In this document: positions 7,257-15,912 of the stretch, one piece after another
Numbering within the stretch: the first letter of the stretch is position 1
How the letters are laid out: every line of letters begins with the position of its first letter
Assembly: GCF_016907715.1 (NCBI RefSeq)
Contig: NZ_JAFBCM010000001.1
Span: forward strand, 6,944,001 to 7,008,000
DNA length: 64,000 nucleotides
Source of the DNA: Tenggerimyces flavus
GTDB lineage: Bacteria > Actinomycetota > Actinomycetes > Propionibacteriales > Actinopolymorphaceae
Direction: 5' to 3'
Position numbers and translations under genes: made by a program
Notes under the pieces: model-generated
Told to the model about the DNA's origin: nothing
What the model saw: only the letters and a program-made list of their open reading frames with translations
The model's database searches: none

Positions 7257-8998
7257 CGTGCAACTCCCGCCGCGTCCAACAGATGGGAGAACCGGCTGCT
7301 CGGGTCGGCGGCCAGCTCCACGCGCCGTCCGTACTCCACGATCCGGCCGTCGTTGACGACCGCGATCTTGTCCACCCGCGCCAGCGACGACAGGCGGTGC
7401 GCGATCAGCACGGCCGTCCGGTTCGTCAGCAGCTGCTCGATCGCGTCCTCGATGTGCAGCTCGGTCGCCGGGTCGAGCCGGCTCGACGCCTCGTCGAGCA
7501 CGACCAGCCCCGGATCGGTGAGGAACGCGCGCGCGAACGCCAGCAGCTGCGCCTCGCCGGCCGACACGCCACTGCCCGCGGCGCCGAGCTCGGTGTCGAG
7601 CCCGTTCGGCAGGTCCCGCAGCCAGTCGCCGAGTCCCACGGACTCGAGCACCGAACGGAGCCGGTCGTCATCGGCGTCGCCGCGGAACAGCATCAGGTTG
7701 TCCCGCACGCTCGCCGCGAACAGCTGCACGTCCTGCGTCACCACCGCGATCCGGCGGTGGACCGAGGCGAGATCGGTGTCGCGCAGGTCGACGCCGCCGA
7801 GCCGAACGGTGCCCTGGGTCGGGTCGTACAGCCGTAGCACCATCCGCGCGATCGTGGTCTTGCCCGAGCCTGTCCGCCCCACCAGGCCGAGCGTCTCCCC
7901 CGGCTCCAGCCACAGTGTGATGTCGGACAGCACCTGCTCGTCGTCGTCGGCGTAGGCGAACCCGACGTGGTCGAGCTCCAGGCTCAGCGGACCGTGCGCG
8001 GGCAGCGGCCGCGGCTCCTCCGGCTCGGGCAGCGTGCGCTGCTCGGCGAACAGCTGGCCGATCCGCGCGACGCCGGCGAGCGCCTTCTGGTACTGCTGGA
8101 TCTGGTCGATGATGCGTTCGAACGGCGCCCGCACCATCTGCGTGTACTGAAAGAGCAGCACCGCGGTACCGACCGTGAGCGTGCCGTTCTGCTGCACCCA
8201 CGCGGCGAGGCCGAGGATGATCGCGGTGCCGAGCGCGAACGCGATGTTGGTGCCCGCGAACAGCGCGCCGCCGATCCGTTCGGCCTTCAGGTCGGCGCGA
8301 TAGACCTCGGCGGCCTTGCCGTGGTAGCGGTTGACGAGGTGGTGACCGGCGCCGTTCGCCCGGATGTCCTCCGCGCCCGCGAGCTGCTCCTCGAGGCTGC
8401 CGAACAGCGCGGCGAACCGTTCGCGCACCTTCGTCGCCGCCGGGACGGCGAGCCGCTGCGCGCGCACCATCGCCAGCCCGACCAGCGCGCAGTAGACGAG
8501 CAGGACGCCACCGATGCGTACATCGACCGTGAGCACGACCGCGATCACGCCGACGAGCAAGAGCAGGCTGGCCACGACGTCGAGCATGAACGCGACGACG
8601 AACTCCGCCAGCGCCACGACGTCGCCGTCGACGCGCTCGATCATCTCCCCAGGCGTGCGCTTGCCGTGGTACGCCATGTCCAGGCTCATCGCGTGCTCGG
8701 CGAGGCCCTCGCGCATGCGGTTGGTGCCGTCCCAGGCGAGCTGGCTGGCCAGCCAGGCGGTGACGACCCGGGCGCCCTGGCCGGAGACCGCGAGGCCGAG
8801 GTAGCCGAGGGCGATGAGGATGAGCTGCTGAGCGCTCTCCCCCGCGATCGCGCCGTCGACGAAGGCCTTGGTGAACTGGGGCGCGAGCAGCGGCAGCACG
8901 GTCGTGGCGAGGATGGCAGCGGCCAGCGCTGCGGCCGCCCGGCGCCCAGGCCAGAGGTGACGCAGCACGGAACGGCGGCGGTTGGTCGGCGTTGACAT
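7253..8998 (-). CDS. ABC exporter half-transporter, canonical ATPase site
   Basis: A 581-residue type IV ABC exporter subunit: six transmembrane helices, then an ATPase domain with Walker A GRTGSGKTT, signature VSAGEAQ (a variant of LSGGQ) and Walker B VVLDEASS with the catalytic Glu. With the following gene it should form an asymmetric heterodimer like TM287/288. The ATG at 8998 is preferred over the in-frame GTG at 9010: a GTGAGG ribosome site lies 6 nt before the ATG, and the GTG sits inside it. The divergent sugar-importer operon starts about 190 bp away. Confidence 0.92.
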   Translation of the reverse strand: MSTPTNRRRSVLRHLWPGRRAAAALAAAILATTVLPLLAPQFTKAFVDGAIAGESAQQLILIALGYLGLAVSGQGARVVTAWLASQLAWDGTNRMREGLAEHAMSLDMAYHGKRTPGEMIERVDGDVVALAEFVVAFMLDVVASLLLLVGVIAVVLTVDVRIGGVLLVYCALVGLAMVRAQRLAVPAATKVRERFAALFGSLEEQLAGAEDIRANGAGHHLVNRYHGKAAEVYRADLKAERIGGALFAGTNIAFALGTAIILGLAAWVQQNGTLTVGTAVLLFQYTQMVRAPFERIIDQIQQYQKALAGVARIGQLFAEQRTLPEPEEPRPLPAHGPLSLELDHVGFAYADDDEQVLSDITLWLEPGETLGLVGRTGSGKTTIARMVLRLYDPTQGTVRLGGVDLRDTDLASVHRRIAVVTQDVQLFAASVRDNLMLFRGDADDDRLRSVLESVGLGDWLRDLPNGLDTELGAAGSGVSAGEAQLLAFARAFLTDPGLVVLDEASSRLDPATELHIEDAIEQLLTNRTAVLIAHRLSSLARVDKIAVVNDGRIVEYGRRVELAADPSSRFSHLLDAAGVAR

Positions 8999-9070
8999 GG
9001 AATGCCTCACGCTACGGATCGCGAGGCGTCGCCCACAAACGGTTTTAGCCCGCGCCTGGTCCCAATCGGA

Positions 9071-9143
9071 GGAGACCAGTTGTCTGCCCGAGTCGCCGCC
9101 GGCACGCGGGGATTGTCCAGCGGTGGACGCACCAGTGGTCTCC
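9071..9143. promoter_or_regulatory. Inverted repeats in divergent promoter region
   Basis: In the gap between exporter and importer operons, GGAGACCA (9071-9078) pairs with TGGTCTCC (9136-9143), and GTCCA (9115-9119) pairs with TGGAC (9124-9128). They may be operators for an importer regulator, which is not encoded in the window. Functional evidence is absent. Confidence 0.3.
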
Positions 9144-9189
9144 CCGCAAACGACCGGCCACCTAGGCGTGAACCAGGCCCGCTCCTACT

Positions 9190-10116
9190 GTGCTGAGCAG
9201 TCGTCCAGGAAGGCTCAGCACCTTGCTGCACCGGATGTTGCGTGTCCGTTGGATGTACGCGTTCATCATCCCCGGCTTCTTGTTCTTCGTGGTGTTCGCG
9301 TACGTGCCGCTGCTCGGGAACGTCGTGGCGTTCCAGGACTACTCGCCGTTCCTCGGCTTCACCGGCTCACCGTGGGTCGGGATGGCGAACTTCCAAGCCC
9401 TGTTGACAGGTCCCGAGCTGATCGACTCGTTGCGCAACACGTTGATCATCTCGCTGCTGCAGATCGTGTTCGCGTTCCCGGCGCCGATCGCGCTGGCGCT
9501 GCTGCTCAACTCGCTGCTGTCGGAGCGCGTGAAGCGCGTTGTGCAGTCGATCGTCTACCTGCCGCACTTCATCTCCTGGGTGATCGTGATCTCGATCTGG
9601 CAGGAGGTGCTCGGCGGCGCCGGCGCGGTCTCGCAGTTGGCTCAGCTGTTCGGTGGCGACTCGGTGAACGTGATGTCCAACCCCGACACGTTCCAGCTGC
9701 TCGTCACGCTGCAGGTGATCTGGAAGGAGACCGGTTGGGGAACGATCATCTTCTTCGCCGCGATCACCGCGATCCCGCAGGACCTGTACGAGTCGAGCGC
9801 CTGCGACGGCGCCGGGCCGCTGCGCCGGATCTGGCATGTGACGCTGCCCGGCATCGTCCCGGTGATCATGCTGCTGCTCATCCTGCGGCTCGGCTCGGTG
9901 CTGTCTGTCGGGTTCGAGCAGCTGATCCTGCAGCAGCCCGCAGTTGGCGCGGACGCGGCGCAGGTACTCGACACGTTCGTCTACTACCGCGGCGTGCTCG
10001 GCGGCGACTGGGGCATCTCGACCGCGGCCGGCCTGCTCAAGGGCATCGTCGGCACGCTGCTGGTGTTGGCCGCGAACAAGCTGGCCAAACGCTCCGGCGC
10101 GGAAGGACTGTTCTAG
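9190..10116 (+). CDS. Carbohydrate ABC importer permease (LplB type)
   Basis: A permease of about 300 residues with six transmembrane helices and the EAA cytoplasmic loop (ESSACDGAGPLRRIWHVTLPG) that contacts the ATPase. It resembles LplB/YtcP-type permeases used for oligosaccharides. The GTG at 9190 has no ribosome site. A TTG at 9223 has AGGAAGG 9 nt upstream and may be the real start. The next permease begins directly after its stop (TAG-ATG). No ATPase gene is present, so a shared MsiK-like ATPase elsewhere is likely. Confidence 0.9.
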   Translation: MLSSRPGRLSTLLHRMLRVRWMYAFIIPGFLFFVVFAYVPLLGNVVAFQDYSPFLGFTGSPWVGMANFQALLTGPELIDSLRNTLIISLLQIVFAFPAPIALALLLNSLLSERVKRVVQSIVYLPHFISWVIVISIWQEVLGGAGAVSQLAQLFGGDSVNVMSNPDTFQLLVTLQVIWKETGWGTIIFFAAITAIPQDLYESSACDGAGPLRRIWHVTLPGIVPVIMLLLILRLGSVLSVGFEQLILQQPAVGADAAQVLDTFVYYRGVLGGDWGISTAAGLLKGIVGTLLVLAANKLAKRSGAEGLF

Positions 10117-10989
10117 ATGGCGTCCCCCTGGTTGCGGCCGCCGAGCGCACCGATCCGAGGCGTGAAAGCGCTCGTGATCGCGGCGATCGTGCTGGTGATG
10201 CTGTACCCGTTCGCGTACGTGATCTTCGCCTCGTTCTCAGCCGCGGGCTCGACGATGCAGGCGTCGCTGATCCCGTCGGAGTGGACGCTCGACGCGTACC
10301 GCGCGATCCTGCAGGGCGGAGTGGTCACCCGCGCGCTGTGGGTGTCGGCCGGCGTCACGCTGGTCGGGACGGCGATGTCGGTGTTCTTCACGATCACGTT
10401 GGCGTACGGGCTCACCCGGACGCGCGAGGTGCCCGGCGCGAAGCCGATCCTCTACCTGGTGCTGTTCACGATGCTGTTCGGTGCCGGCATCATCCCGAAC
10501 TACCTGCTGGTCAAGGGACTCGGCCTCCTGGACACGTACTGGGCACTGATCCTGCCCGGGCTGATCTCGGCGTTCAACATGGTCGTGGTCCGCAACTTCT
10601 TCATGCAGATCCCCACCGAGCTGTTCGAGGCGGCGCGCATCGACGGCGCCGGGGAGGTACGGATCTTCACCCGCATCGTGCTGCCGCTGTCGAAGGCGGT
10701 CGTCGCGGTGATCGCGTTGTTCTACGCGGTGGGCTACTGGAACTCGTTCTTCGGCGCGATGCTCTATCTCAACGACGCGTCGAAGTGGCCGATCCAGCTC
10801 GTGCTCAACCAGTACGTGCTGCAGGGCACGCCGCTGTCGCAGTTCGAGAATCCCAACTCAGTGCCGCCGCCCGCTCAGGCGGTGTCGATGGCGGTCGTCG
10901 TCCTCGCCACTCTTCCGATCCTCGTCATCTACCCGTTTGCCCAACGCTACTTCACGAAAGGCGTGCTGACCGGCGCCATCAAGGGCTGA
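10117..10989 (+). CDS. Carbohydrate ABC importer permease (YtcP/MalG type)
   Basis: A 290-residue inner-membrane permease, partner of the preceding one. It has six transmembrane segments and the EAA loop (ELFEAARIDGAGEVRIFTRIVLP). The C-terminus KGVLTGAIKG is typical of the subfamily whose solute-binding proteins resemble LipO/YtcQ. The start codon follows the previous stop without a gap, so translation is coupled. The substrate is probably an oligosaccharide; the GH78 gene 9 kb upstream is too distant to assign rhamnose-containing sugars with confidence. Confidence 0.93.
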   Translation: MASPWLRPPSAPIRGVKALVIAAIVLVMLYPFAYVIFASFSAAGSTMQASLIPSEWTLDAYRAILQGGVVTRALWVSAGVTLVGTAMSVFFTITLAYGLTRTREVPGAKPILYLVLFTMLFGAGIIPNYLLVKGLGLLDTYWALILPGLISAFNMVVVRNFFMQIPTELFEAARIDGAGEVRIFTRIVLPLSKAVVAVIALFYAVGYWNSFFGAMLYLNDASKWPIQLVLNQYVLQGTPLSQFENPNSVPPPAQAVSMAVVVLATLPILVIYPFAQRYFTKGVLTGAIKG

Positions 10990-11008
10990 TCGGCGGAAGG
11001 AGACTGCC

Positions 11009-12694
11009 ATGAATCCATCGAGTCCAGCACCGTTGAGCCGCCGCGCCGCGCTCTCCCTCGGCCTCGGGACTGCCGCCTCGCTCGCCCTCGCCGCGTGTGG
11101 CGGGTCCGGGTCAGGCTCCAGCTCGGCCGGACCGCAGAAGGGCGCGGGCAAGCTGCCGGACCCGCCCGCGTTCGTCCCGCTGCCCAAGGTGGACGGGGCG
11201 ATCGTGAGCACCGTCGACGGCGTGCCGCCGGGGTACGTGACGTTCCCGAAGGAGCTGTTCACGTCGACGTCCGCGCCGTTCAAGGGCGTCAAGCCGGTCA
11301 GCGTGTTCCAGATCGTGTGGGGCAACGCGCCGACGCCGCTGACCGGGAACAAGTACTGGCAGGCGTTGAACGAGGGGCTCGGCACGGAGTACAAGGCGAT
11401 CTTCGTCCCGGCGGACGCGTACGACCAGAAGCTCTCGACGATGCTCGCGAGCAACGACCTGCCGGACATCACCGAGATGCTGCCGACTCCCGCGTCGGAC
11501 AAGGCGATTCGGCAGGGCGCGTTCGCCGATCTCACCGAGATCCTGGCCGGCGACGGCGTGAAGAAGTACAAGAACCTCGTGCACATTCGTCAGGACCAGT
11601 GGGAGAACTCGTCGATCAACGGGCGGATCTTCGGCGTGCCGGTGGACCTGCCGTACGCCGACATGCAGTTCCGCTACCGCGGCGACTGGGCCGCGAAGCT
11701 CGGCTACCCGGACGTGCCGTCGTCGCCGGAGGAGTTCCTCACGGTGATGTCCGCTATCTCCAAGGGGAATCCGGTGTCCGGGAAGCGGACGTGGGGGCTC
11801 GGCGCGTACCCGGGCGCGTTGCGGATCTTCCTCAGCGGCATGTTCATGGTGCCGAACGAGTTCCGGCTCGACGCCGGCAAGCTGACGCCCGCGTTGGACA
11901 CCGACGAGTACGAGGCGTCGCTGGAGTACACCGCCGAGCTGTGGAAGGCGGGCGCGTTCCACCCCGACGCGTTGGCGCTGGGAACGCAGGAGGCCAAGGC
12001 GATCGACAAGTTCATCGGTGGCGAGCTCGGGTTCGTGAAGACCGGGATCGCGGGGTCGATCTACGAGCCGTTCGTCGGGATGTACGCGAAGAACCCGCTG
12101 ATCCGCGCGATCACTCCGCCGGGGAAGGACGGCAAGTTCACGTTCCCGCGGACGTCTGGCTGGTGGGCGCGGACGGTGATCCCGGCCTCGGTCGGCAAGG
12201 ACCGCAAGCGGCTGGAGGAGGTGCTGTCGGTCATCGACTACCTCTGGGCGGCGTACGGCTCGGTGGAGCGGATGATCGGCTCGTTCGGCAAGGAAGGCGT
12301 GACGTACGACCGCGACCCCAGCAAGAAGGGCGCGCCGCTCCCGCGCTCGGAGGGTGCGATGGCGAACGACGTGATCGGCTTCTCGTCGTGGACAGCGCCG
12401 TTCTACTACTACTCCGTCGGCGGCGAGAAGCCGATCCGCGATGCCGTCGCGTACTGCGAGAAGATGGTCCAGAACTCCGTCGCCAACCCCGCCGCCGGCC
12501 TGTTCTCCCAGACGGCGAGCCGGCAGAGCGGGGTGCTGGAGACGTTGGAGAAGGACTACGTCAACCAGATCGTGACCGGCCGCAAACCCGTGTCAGCGTT
12601 GGCCGAATACCGAGCCCAGTGGCACAAGCGCGCAGGCGACCAGATCATCTCCGAGCTCAGCAAGGCCCTGGACGAACGCGAGGGTCCGTCCTAG
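11009..12694 (+). CDS. Extracellular solute-binding lipoprotein
   Basis: A 561-residue substrate-binding protein of the importer. The N-terminus combines a twin-arginine motif (SRRAALS, residues 10-16), a hydrophobic stretch and a lipobox LAAC with Cys30, so it should be exported folded by Tat and lipid-anchored outside the membrane. A Gly/Ser-rich linker follows. The length and the C-terminal helical region fit the large LipO/YtcQ-like family, not the 420-residue maltose type. A GGAAGGAG ribosome site precedes the ATG. The stop overlaps the stop of convergent dprE2 by 4 nt. Confidence 0.92.
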   Translation: MNPSSPAPLSRRAALSLGLGTAASLALAACGGSGSGSSSAGPQKGAGKLPDPPAFVPLPKVDGAIVSTVDGVPPGYVTFPKELFTSTSAPFKGVKPVSVFQIVWGNAPTPLTGNKYWQALNEGLGTEYKAIFVPADAYDQKLSTMLASNDLPDITEMLPTPASDKAIRQGAFADLTEILAGDGVKKYKNLVHIRQDQWENSSINGRIFGVPVDLPYADMQFRYRGDWAAKLGYPDVPSSPEEFLTVMSAISKGNPVSGKRTWGLGAYPGALRIFLSGMFMVPNEFRLDAGKLTPALDTDEYEASLEYTAELWKAGAFHPDALALGTQEAKAIDKFIGGELGFVKTGIAGSIYEPFVGMYAKNPLIRAITPPGKDGKFTFPRTSGWWARTVIPASVGKDRKRLEEVLSVIDYLWAAYGSVERMIGSFGKEGVTYDRDPSKKGAPLPRSEGAMANDVIGFSSWTAPFYYYSVGGEKPIRDAVAYCEKMVQNSVANPAAGLFSQTASRQSGVLETLEKDYVNQIVTGRKPVSALAEYRAQWHKRAGDQIISELSKALDEREGPS

Positions 12695-13446
12695 AGGGGC
12701 AGGCGGCGGAAGATCGGGCGTGGCAGGTGTCTCAGGGCTGACATCACCACGCGGAACGTGGCGGGGACCCACACCGTCTCCGCGCGGCCTGCCACCGCCG
12801 TACGGACCGCCACCGCCACCTCGTCCGCGGACACCGACAAGGGCGCGGACTGCAAGCCGGCTGTCATCTTCGTCGTCACGAAGCCCGGCCGCACCACCAC
12901 GACCCGCACGCCGAACTCGCGCACCGCGTCGCCCAGACCCGTGTAGAACGCGTCCATCCCCGCCTTCGTCGACCCGTACACGAAGTTCGAACGCCGGGCC
13001 CGCTCCCCCGCGACCGACGACATCGCGACGATCACGCCGTGCCCCTGCTGCTTCATCCGGTCCGCCAGCGCCACTCCGACCGACACCGCGCCGACATAGT
13101 TGACCTCCGCCAGCTCGACCGCCGCGGACACGTCCGTCCATGCTTGTTCGTTGTCGCCGAGCAGGCCGAACGCCACCACCGCCACGTCGATGTCCCCGCC
13201 GGCGAACGCCTTCGCGACGACCTCCTCGTGCGTCTCGGTCGCACGCGCCTCGAACGGCAGCACCTCGACGTCGCATCGCAGCCCGCGCAGATGCGCGGCA
13301 GAAGCGTCGAGGTTGGCCGACGGACGCCCCGCCAGGACGACCCGCAGCGGCTGGCCGCCCGCGAGCGCCTCGACGATCGCGAGGCCGATCTCGGAGCCGC
13401 CACCCAGCAGCAGGATCGACTGGGGCTTGCCGGTCGCGTTGATCAC
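12691..13446 (-). CDS. dprE2: Decaprenylphospho-beta-D-erythro-pentofuranosid-2-ulose 2-reductase
   Basis: A 251-residue short-chain dehydrogenase that, by homology, reduces the keto intermediate made by DprE1 with NADH to give decaprenylphosphoryl-arabinose. The Rossmann motif is ILLLGGGSEIG (11-21), the catalytic Ser is in AMSSVAGERARRSN, and the YGSTKAG motif supplies Tyr and Lys. The arrangement matches Rv3791. The GTG start overlaps the dprE1 stop by 4 nt. The C-terminus RHLPRPIFRRLP is characteristic of this enzyme. Confidence 0.93.
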   Translation of the reverse strand: MINATGKPQSILLLGGGSEIGLAIVEALAGGQPLRVVLAGRPSANLDASAAHLRGLRCDVEVLPFEARATETHEEVVAKAFAGGDIDVAVVAFGLLGDNEQAWTDVSAAVELAEVNYVGAVSVGVALADRMKQQGHGVIVAMSSVAGERARRSNFVYGSTKAGMDAFYTGLGDAVREFGVRVVVVRPGFVTTKMTAGLQSAPLSVSADEVAVAVRTAVAGRAETVWVPATFRVVMSALRHLPRPIFRRLPL

Positions 13447-14795
13447 AGTTGCAGCCTCCGGGACAGGTCGGAGCAGAACACTCCGTCGGGATCGAGCTCT
13501 GAACGTACCCGGTTGAACTCGTCGAGCCGCGGGTACATCGCCCGGAGCGTCTCCGGCGCGACCCGCGAGTCCTTCGCGAGATAGACCCGGCCACCGGCCT
13601 CGAGCACCATCGCGTCCAGCGCGTCGAGCAGGTCACCGAGGCCCGGGCCGACGGGGATGTCGACCGCGAGAGTCCAACCAGGGTTGGGGAACGAGAGCGG
13701 CGCGGGGTTCGCGGCACCGAAGCGCTTGAGCACGTTCAGGCACGACACGTGCCCCGACGACGCGATCGCCGACACACAGGCCCGGAACGTGGACTCCGCG
13801 CCGAACGGCAACACGAACTGGTACTGCACGAAGCCGCGCGGCCCGTACACCCTGTTCCACTCCGCGACGATGTCCAGCGGGTGGAAGAACTGGGTGATGT
13901 TCTGGACCTCGTCGTGCCGGTTCTTCGGTGCCTTGCGGTACCACAGCTCGTTGAACGCCGACGCGGTCAGCCGATTCACCAACCCACTGGGGAAAAGCGG
14001 CGGCATCGTCGCCAGCTGAGGAGCGGCGAACCGCAGCGGAGCCGAACGCAGCTTGCGAGGAAGATCGTCGCGCAGCGCCGATCGGCCGCGGGTCAGCACC
14101 GCGCGCCCCAAGCGAGGCCCGGTCGTCACCGAGTCGAACCACGCGACCGAGTACGCATACTGGTCGTCGCCGTCGGAGAGCCGGTCCATCAGCTCGTCGA
14201 GGTTCTCGGTGCGTTCGGTGTCGACGACGAAGTACGCCGACTCGACCCGCTTCACCCGGATCCGCGCCCGCAGCACGATCCCGGTGAGCCCCATCCCGCC
14301 GACCGTCGCCCAGAACGCGGCGGCGTCCGGACCTTCCGGCATGAGCGTACGAACCTCGCCGTTGGCGGTCAGCAGTTCCATCGACAGCACGTGGTTGCCG
14401 AAGCTGCCGTCGACATGGTGGTTCTTGCCGTGCACGTCCGCCGCGATCGCGCCGCCGACCGTCACCTGCCGGGTGCCGGGGATGACCGGCAGCCAGAGCC
14501 CGCACGGCAACAGCGCACGCATCAACGTGTCCAGGCTGACCCCGGCATCGACGTCGACCGTCGCGCCGTCGACGTCCACCGAGTGCACGCGGTCCAGCCC
14601 GGTGAGGTCGATGACCAGTCCGCCGGCGTTCTGCGCGGCGTCGCCGTAGCTGCGGCCCAGTCCGCGCGCGACCACTCCGCGCGGCCCCGCGTCCTTGAGC
14701 GCGTGGGCGACGGCGTCGTACGAGGTCACGGGTACGACGTTCGCCATCGTCGGCGCCGTCCGGCCCCAGCCGTGCAGCACCCGTCGCTCAGTCAT
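13443..14795 (-). CDS. dprE1: Decaprenylphosphoryl-beta-D-ribose oxidase
   Basis: A 450-residue FAD oxidase that oxidises the 2'-OH of decaprenylphosphoryl-ribose, the first epimerisation step to the arabinose donor. The FAD-binding half shows RGLGRSYGDAA and HGKNHHVDGSFGNH. The substrate half has YHPLD-like FFHPLDIVAEWNR and YLAKDSR with the conserved Lys. The residue that is Cys387 in M. tuberculosis, the covalent target of benzothiazinones, is Ala377 here (GWTLAVDIP, codon 13665-13667). It overlaps the upstream ubiA-like gene by 8 nt and dprE2 by 4 nt. Confidence 0.94.
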   Translation of the reverse strand: MTERRVLHGWGRTAPTMANVVPVTSYDAVAHALKDAGPRGVVARGLGRSYGDAAQNAGGLVIDLTGLDRVHSVDVDGATVDVDAGVSLDTLMRALLPCGLWLPVIPGTRQVTVGGAIAADVHGKNHHVDGSFGNHVLSMELLTANGEVRTLMPEGPDAAAFWATVGGMGLTGIVLRARIRVKRVESAYFVVDTERTENLDELMDRLSDGDDQYAYSVAWFDSVTTGPRLGRAVLTRGRSALRDDLPRKLRSAPLRFAAPQLATMPPLFPSGLVNRLTASAFNELWYRKAPKNRHDEVQNITQFFHPLDIVAEWNRVYGPRGFVQYQFVLPFGAESTFRACVSAIASSGHVSCLNVLKRFGAANPAPLSFPNPGWTLAVDIPVGPGLGDLLDALDAMVLEAGGRVYLAKDSRVAPETLRAMYPRLDEFNRVRSELDPDGVFCSDLSRRLQL

Positions 14796-15717
14796 CGAAC
14801 ACCCCTAGGACGAAGATCAGAAGCCACGCGACTCCCAACAGTTGAAGGCCGCGATCGCGCAGCACGATGTCCTCCGGCTCGCCGGCCTCGCCCTTGTCGA
14901 CGTCGACGGCGTACCGCAGGAGGCTCAGCACGAACGGCGCGATCGAGATCGCCTCCCACTTGATGCCGACGCTCTGGTTCGCCATCTCGAACGCCCACAG
15001 GCTGTACGCCGCCACGGTCACCGTCGCCGACAGCGTCCAGACGAACCGCAGGTACGTCGTCGAGTACCCCTCGAGCGAACGACGCGTCTCCGATCCAGGC
15101 CCGAGCTCGCGCAGCTCCGAGTAGCGCTTCCCCGCGACCATGAACAGCGAGCCGAAGCTCGCGACCAGCAAGAACCACTGCGACAACGGGATGCCCGCAG
15201 CGACGCCACCGGCGATCGCGCGGAGCAGGAATCCCGAAGCCACGACGGCGATGTCGATCACCGGCTCGTGCTTCAACCACAGCGAATAGGCGAGCGACGC
15301 GGCCGCGTACACGCCGAGCGTCACGGTGAGATAGACGCTCGCCAGCAGGCTGAGCCCGAGCCCTCCTGCGAGCAGGACGACCGCCAGGACGACGGCCGCG
15401 CGCGGCGACACGAGGCCGGCGGCGATCGGGCGGAACCGCTTCACCGGATGGCGGCGATCCTCCTCGACATCCCTGACGTCGTTGATCAAGTAGATCGCGG
15501 AGGCGACCAGGCAGAAACTCACGAACGCCACCAGCGTGCCGAACAGAACGTCCAGCTCGCCGATCTGCCCAGAGGCCAACGGGGCCGCGCAGACGAGGAC
15601 GTTCTTCACCCATTGGCGGGGACGCGCGGAACGGATCAATGCGCCCAGGAGCGAACGCCCACGGACAAATGCCGTAGGTGTGCTCTTGTCGACGTCCGTT
15701 GTCACCGAAGGAATCAA
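14788..15717 (-). CDS. ubiA: Decaprenyl-phosphate phosphoribosyltransferase (UbiA family)
   Basis: A 309-residue polytopic prenyltransferase that attaches 5-phosphoribose from PRPP to decaprenyl phosphate, the entry to the decaprenylphosphoryl-arabinose pathway (Rv3806c-like). The Asp-rich motif NDVRDVEEDRRHP at about residues 79-91 binds Mg-diphosphate, and a second Asp motif is near HEPVIDIAVV. About nine hydrophobic helices are visible. The TTG at 15717 gives the longest form; a GTG at 15705 is an alternative. It is the first gene of ubiA-dprE1-dprE2. The phosphatase that should act between ubiA and dprE1 is not in the window. Confidence 0.92.
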   Translation of the reverse strand: MIPSVTTDVDKSTPTAFVRGRSLLGALIRSARPRQWVKNVLVCAAPLASGQIGELDVLFGTLVAFVSFCLVASAIYLINDVRDVEEDRRHPVKRFRPIAAGLVSPRAAVVLAVVLLAGGLGLSLLASVYLTVTLGVYAAASLAYSLWLKHEPVIDIAVVASGFLLRAIAGGVAAGIPLSQWFLLVASFGSLFMVAGKRYSELRELGPGSETRRSLEGYSTTYLRFVWTLSATVTVAAYSLWAFEMANQSVGIKWEAISIAPFVLSLLRYAVDVDKGEAGEPEDIVLRDRGLQLLGVAWLLIFVLGVFDD

Positions 15718-15912
15718 CTCACGCTATCGTCACGCACGGGGAAAGCATCGCTTTGCGGTCGGCACGATAACAACACAGAGTCAGCGCATTTCGGCCGACC
15801 GGGGGGATCTACCGGGGATTCAGCGGGATCTGGTGGTGAGCGTTCCCCGTTTCGTGGGCAGGCTCACCCCGAGCGAACAAGAATCCATCGCAAGACCCGA
15901 CGAGGAGTTCTC

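Noticed and set aside
4771-7263. Open frame of 830 codons antisense or out of frame to the ABC exporter
   Set aside because: Arg/Gly/Pro-rich low-complexity product with no family features; it shadows the ABC exporter gene in another frame.
5511-7955. Open frame of 814 codons on the plus strand across both exporter genes
   Set aside because: His/Arg/Gln-rich translation, complement of the real genes; third-position GC bias explains the lack of stops.
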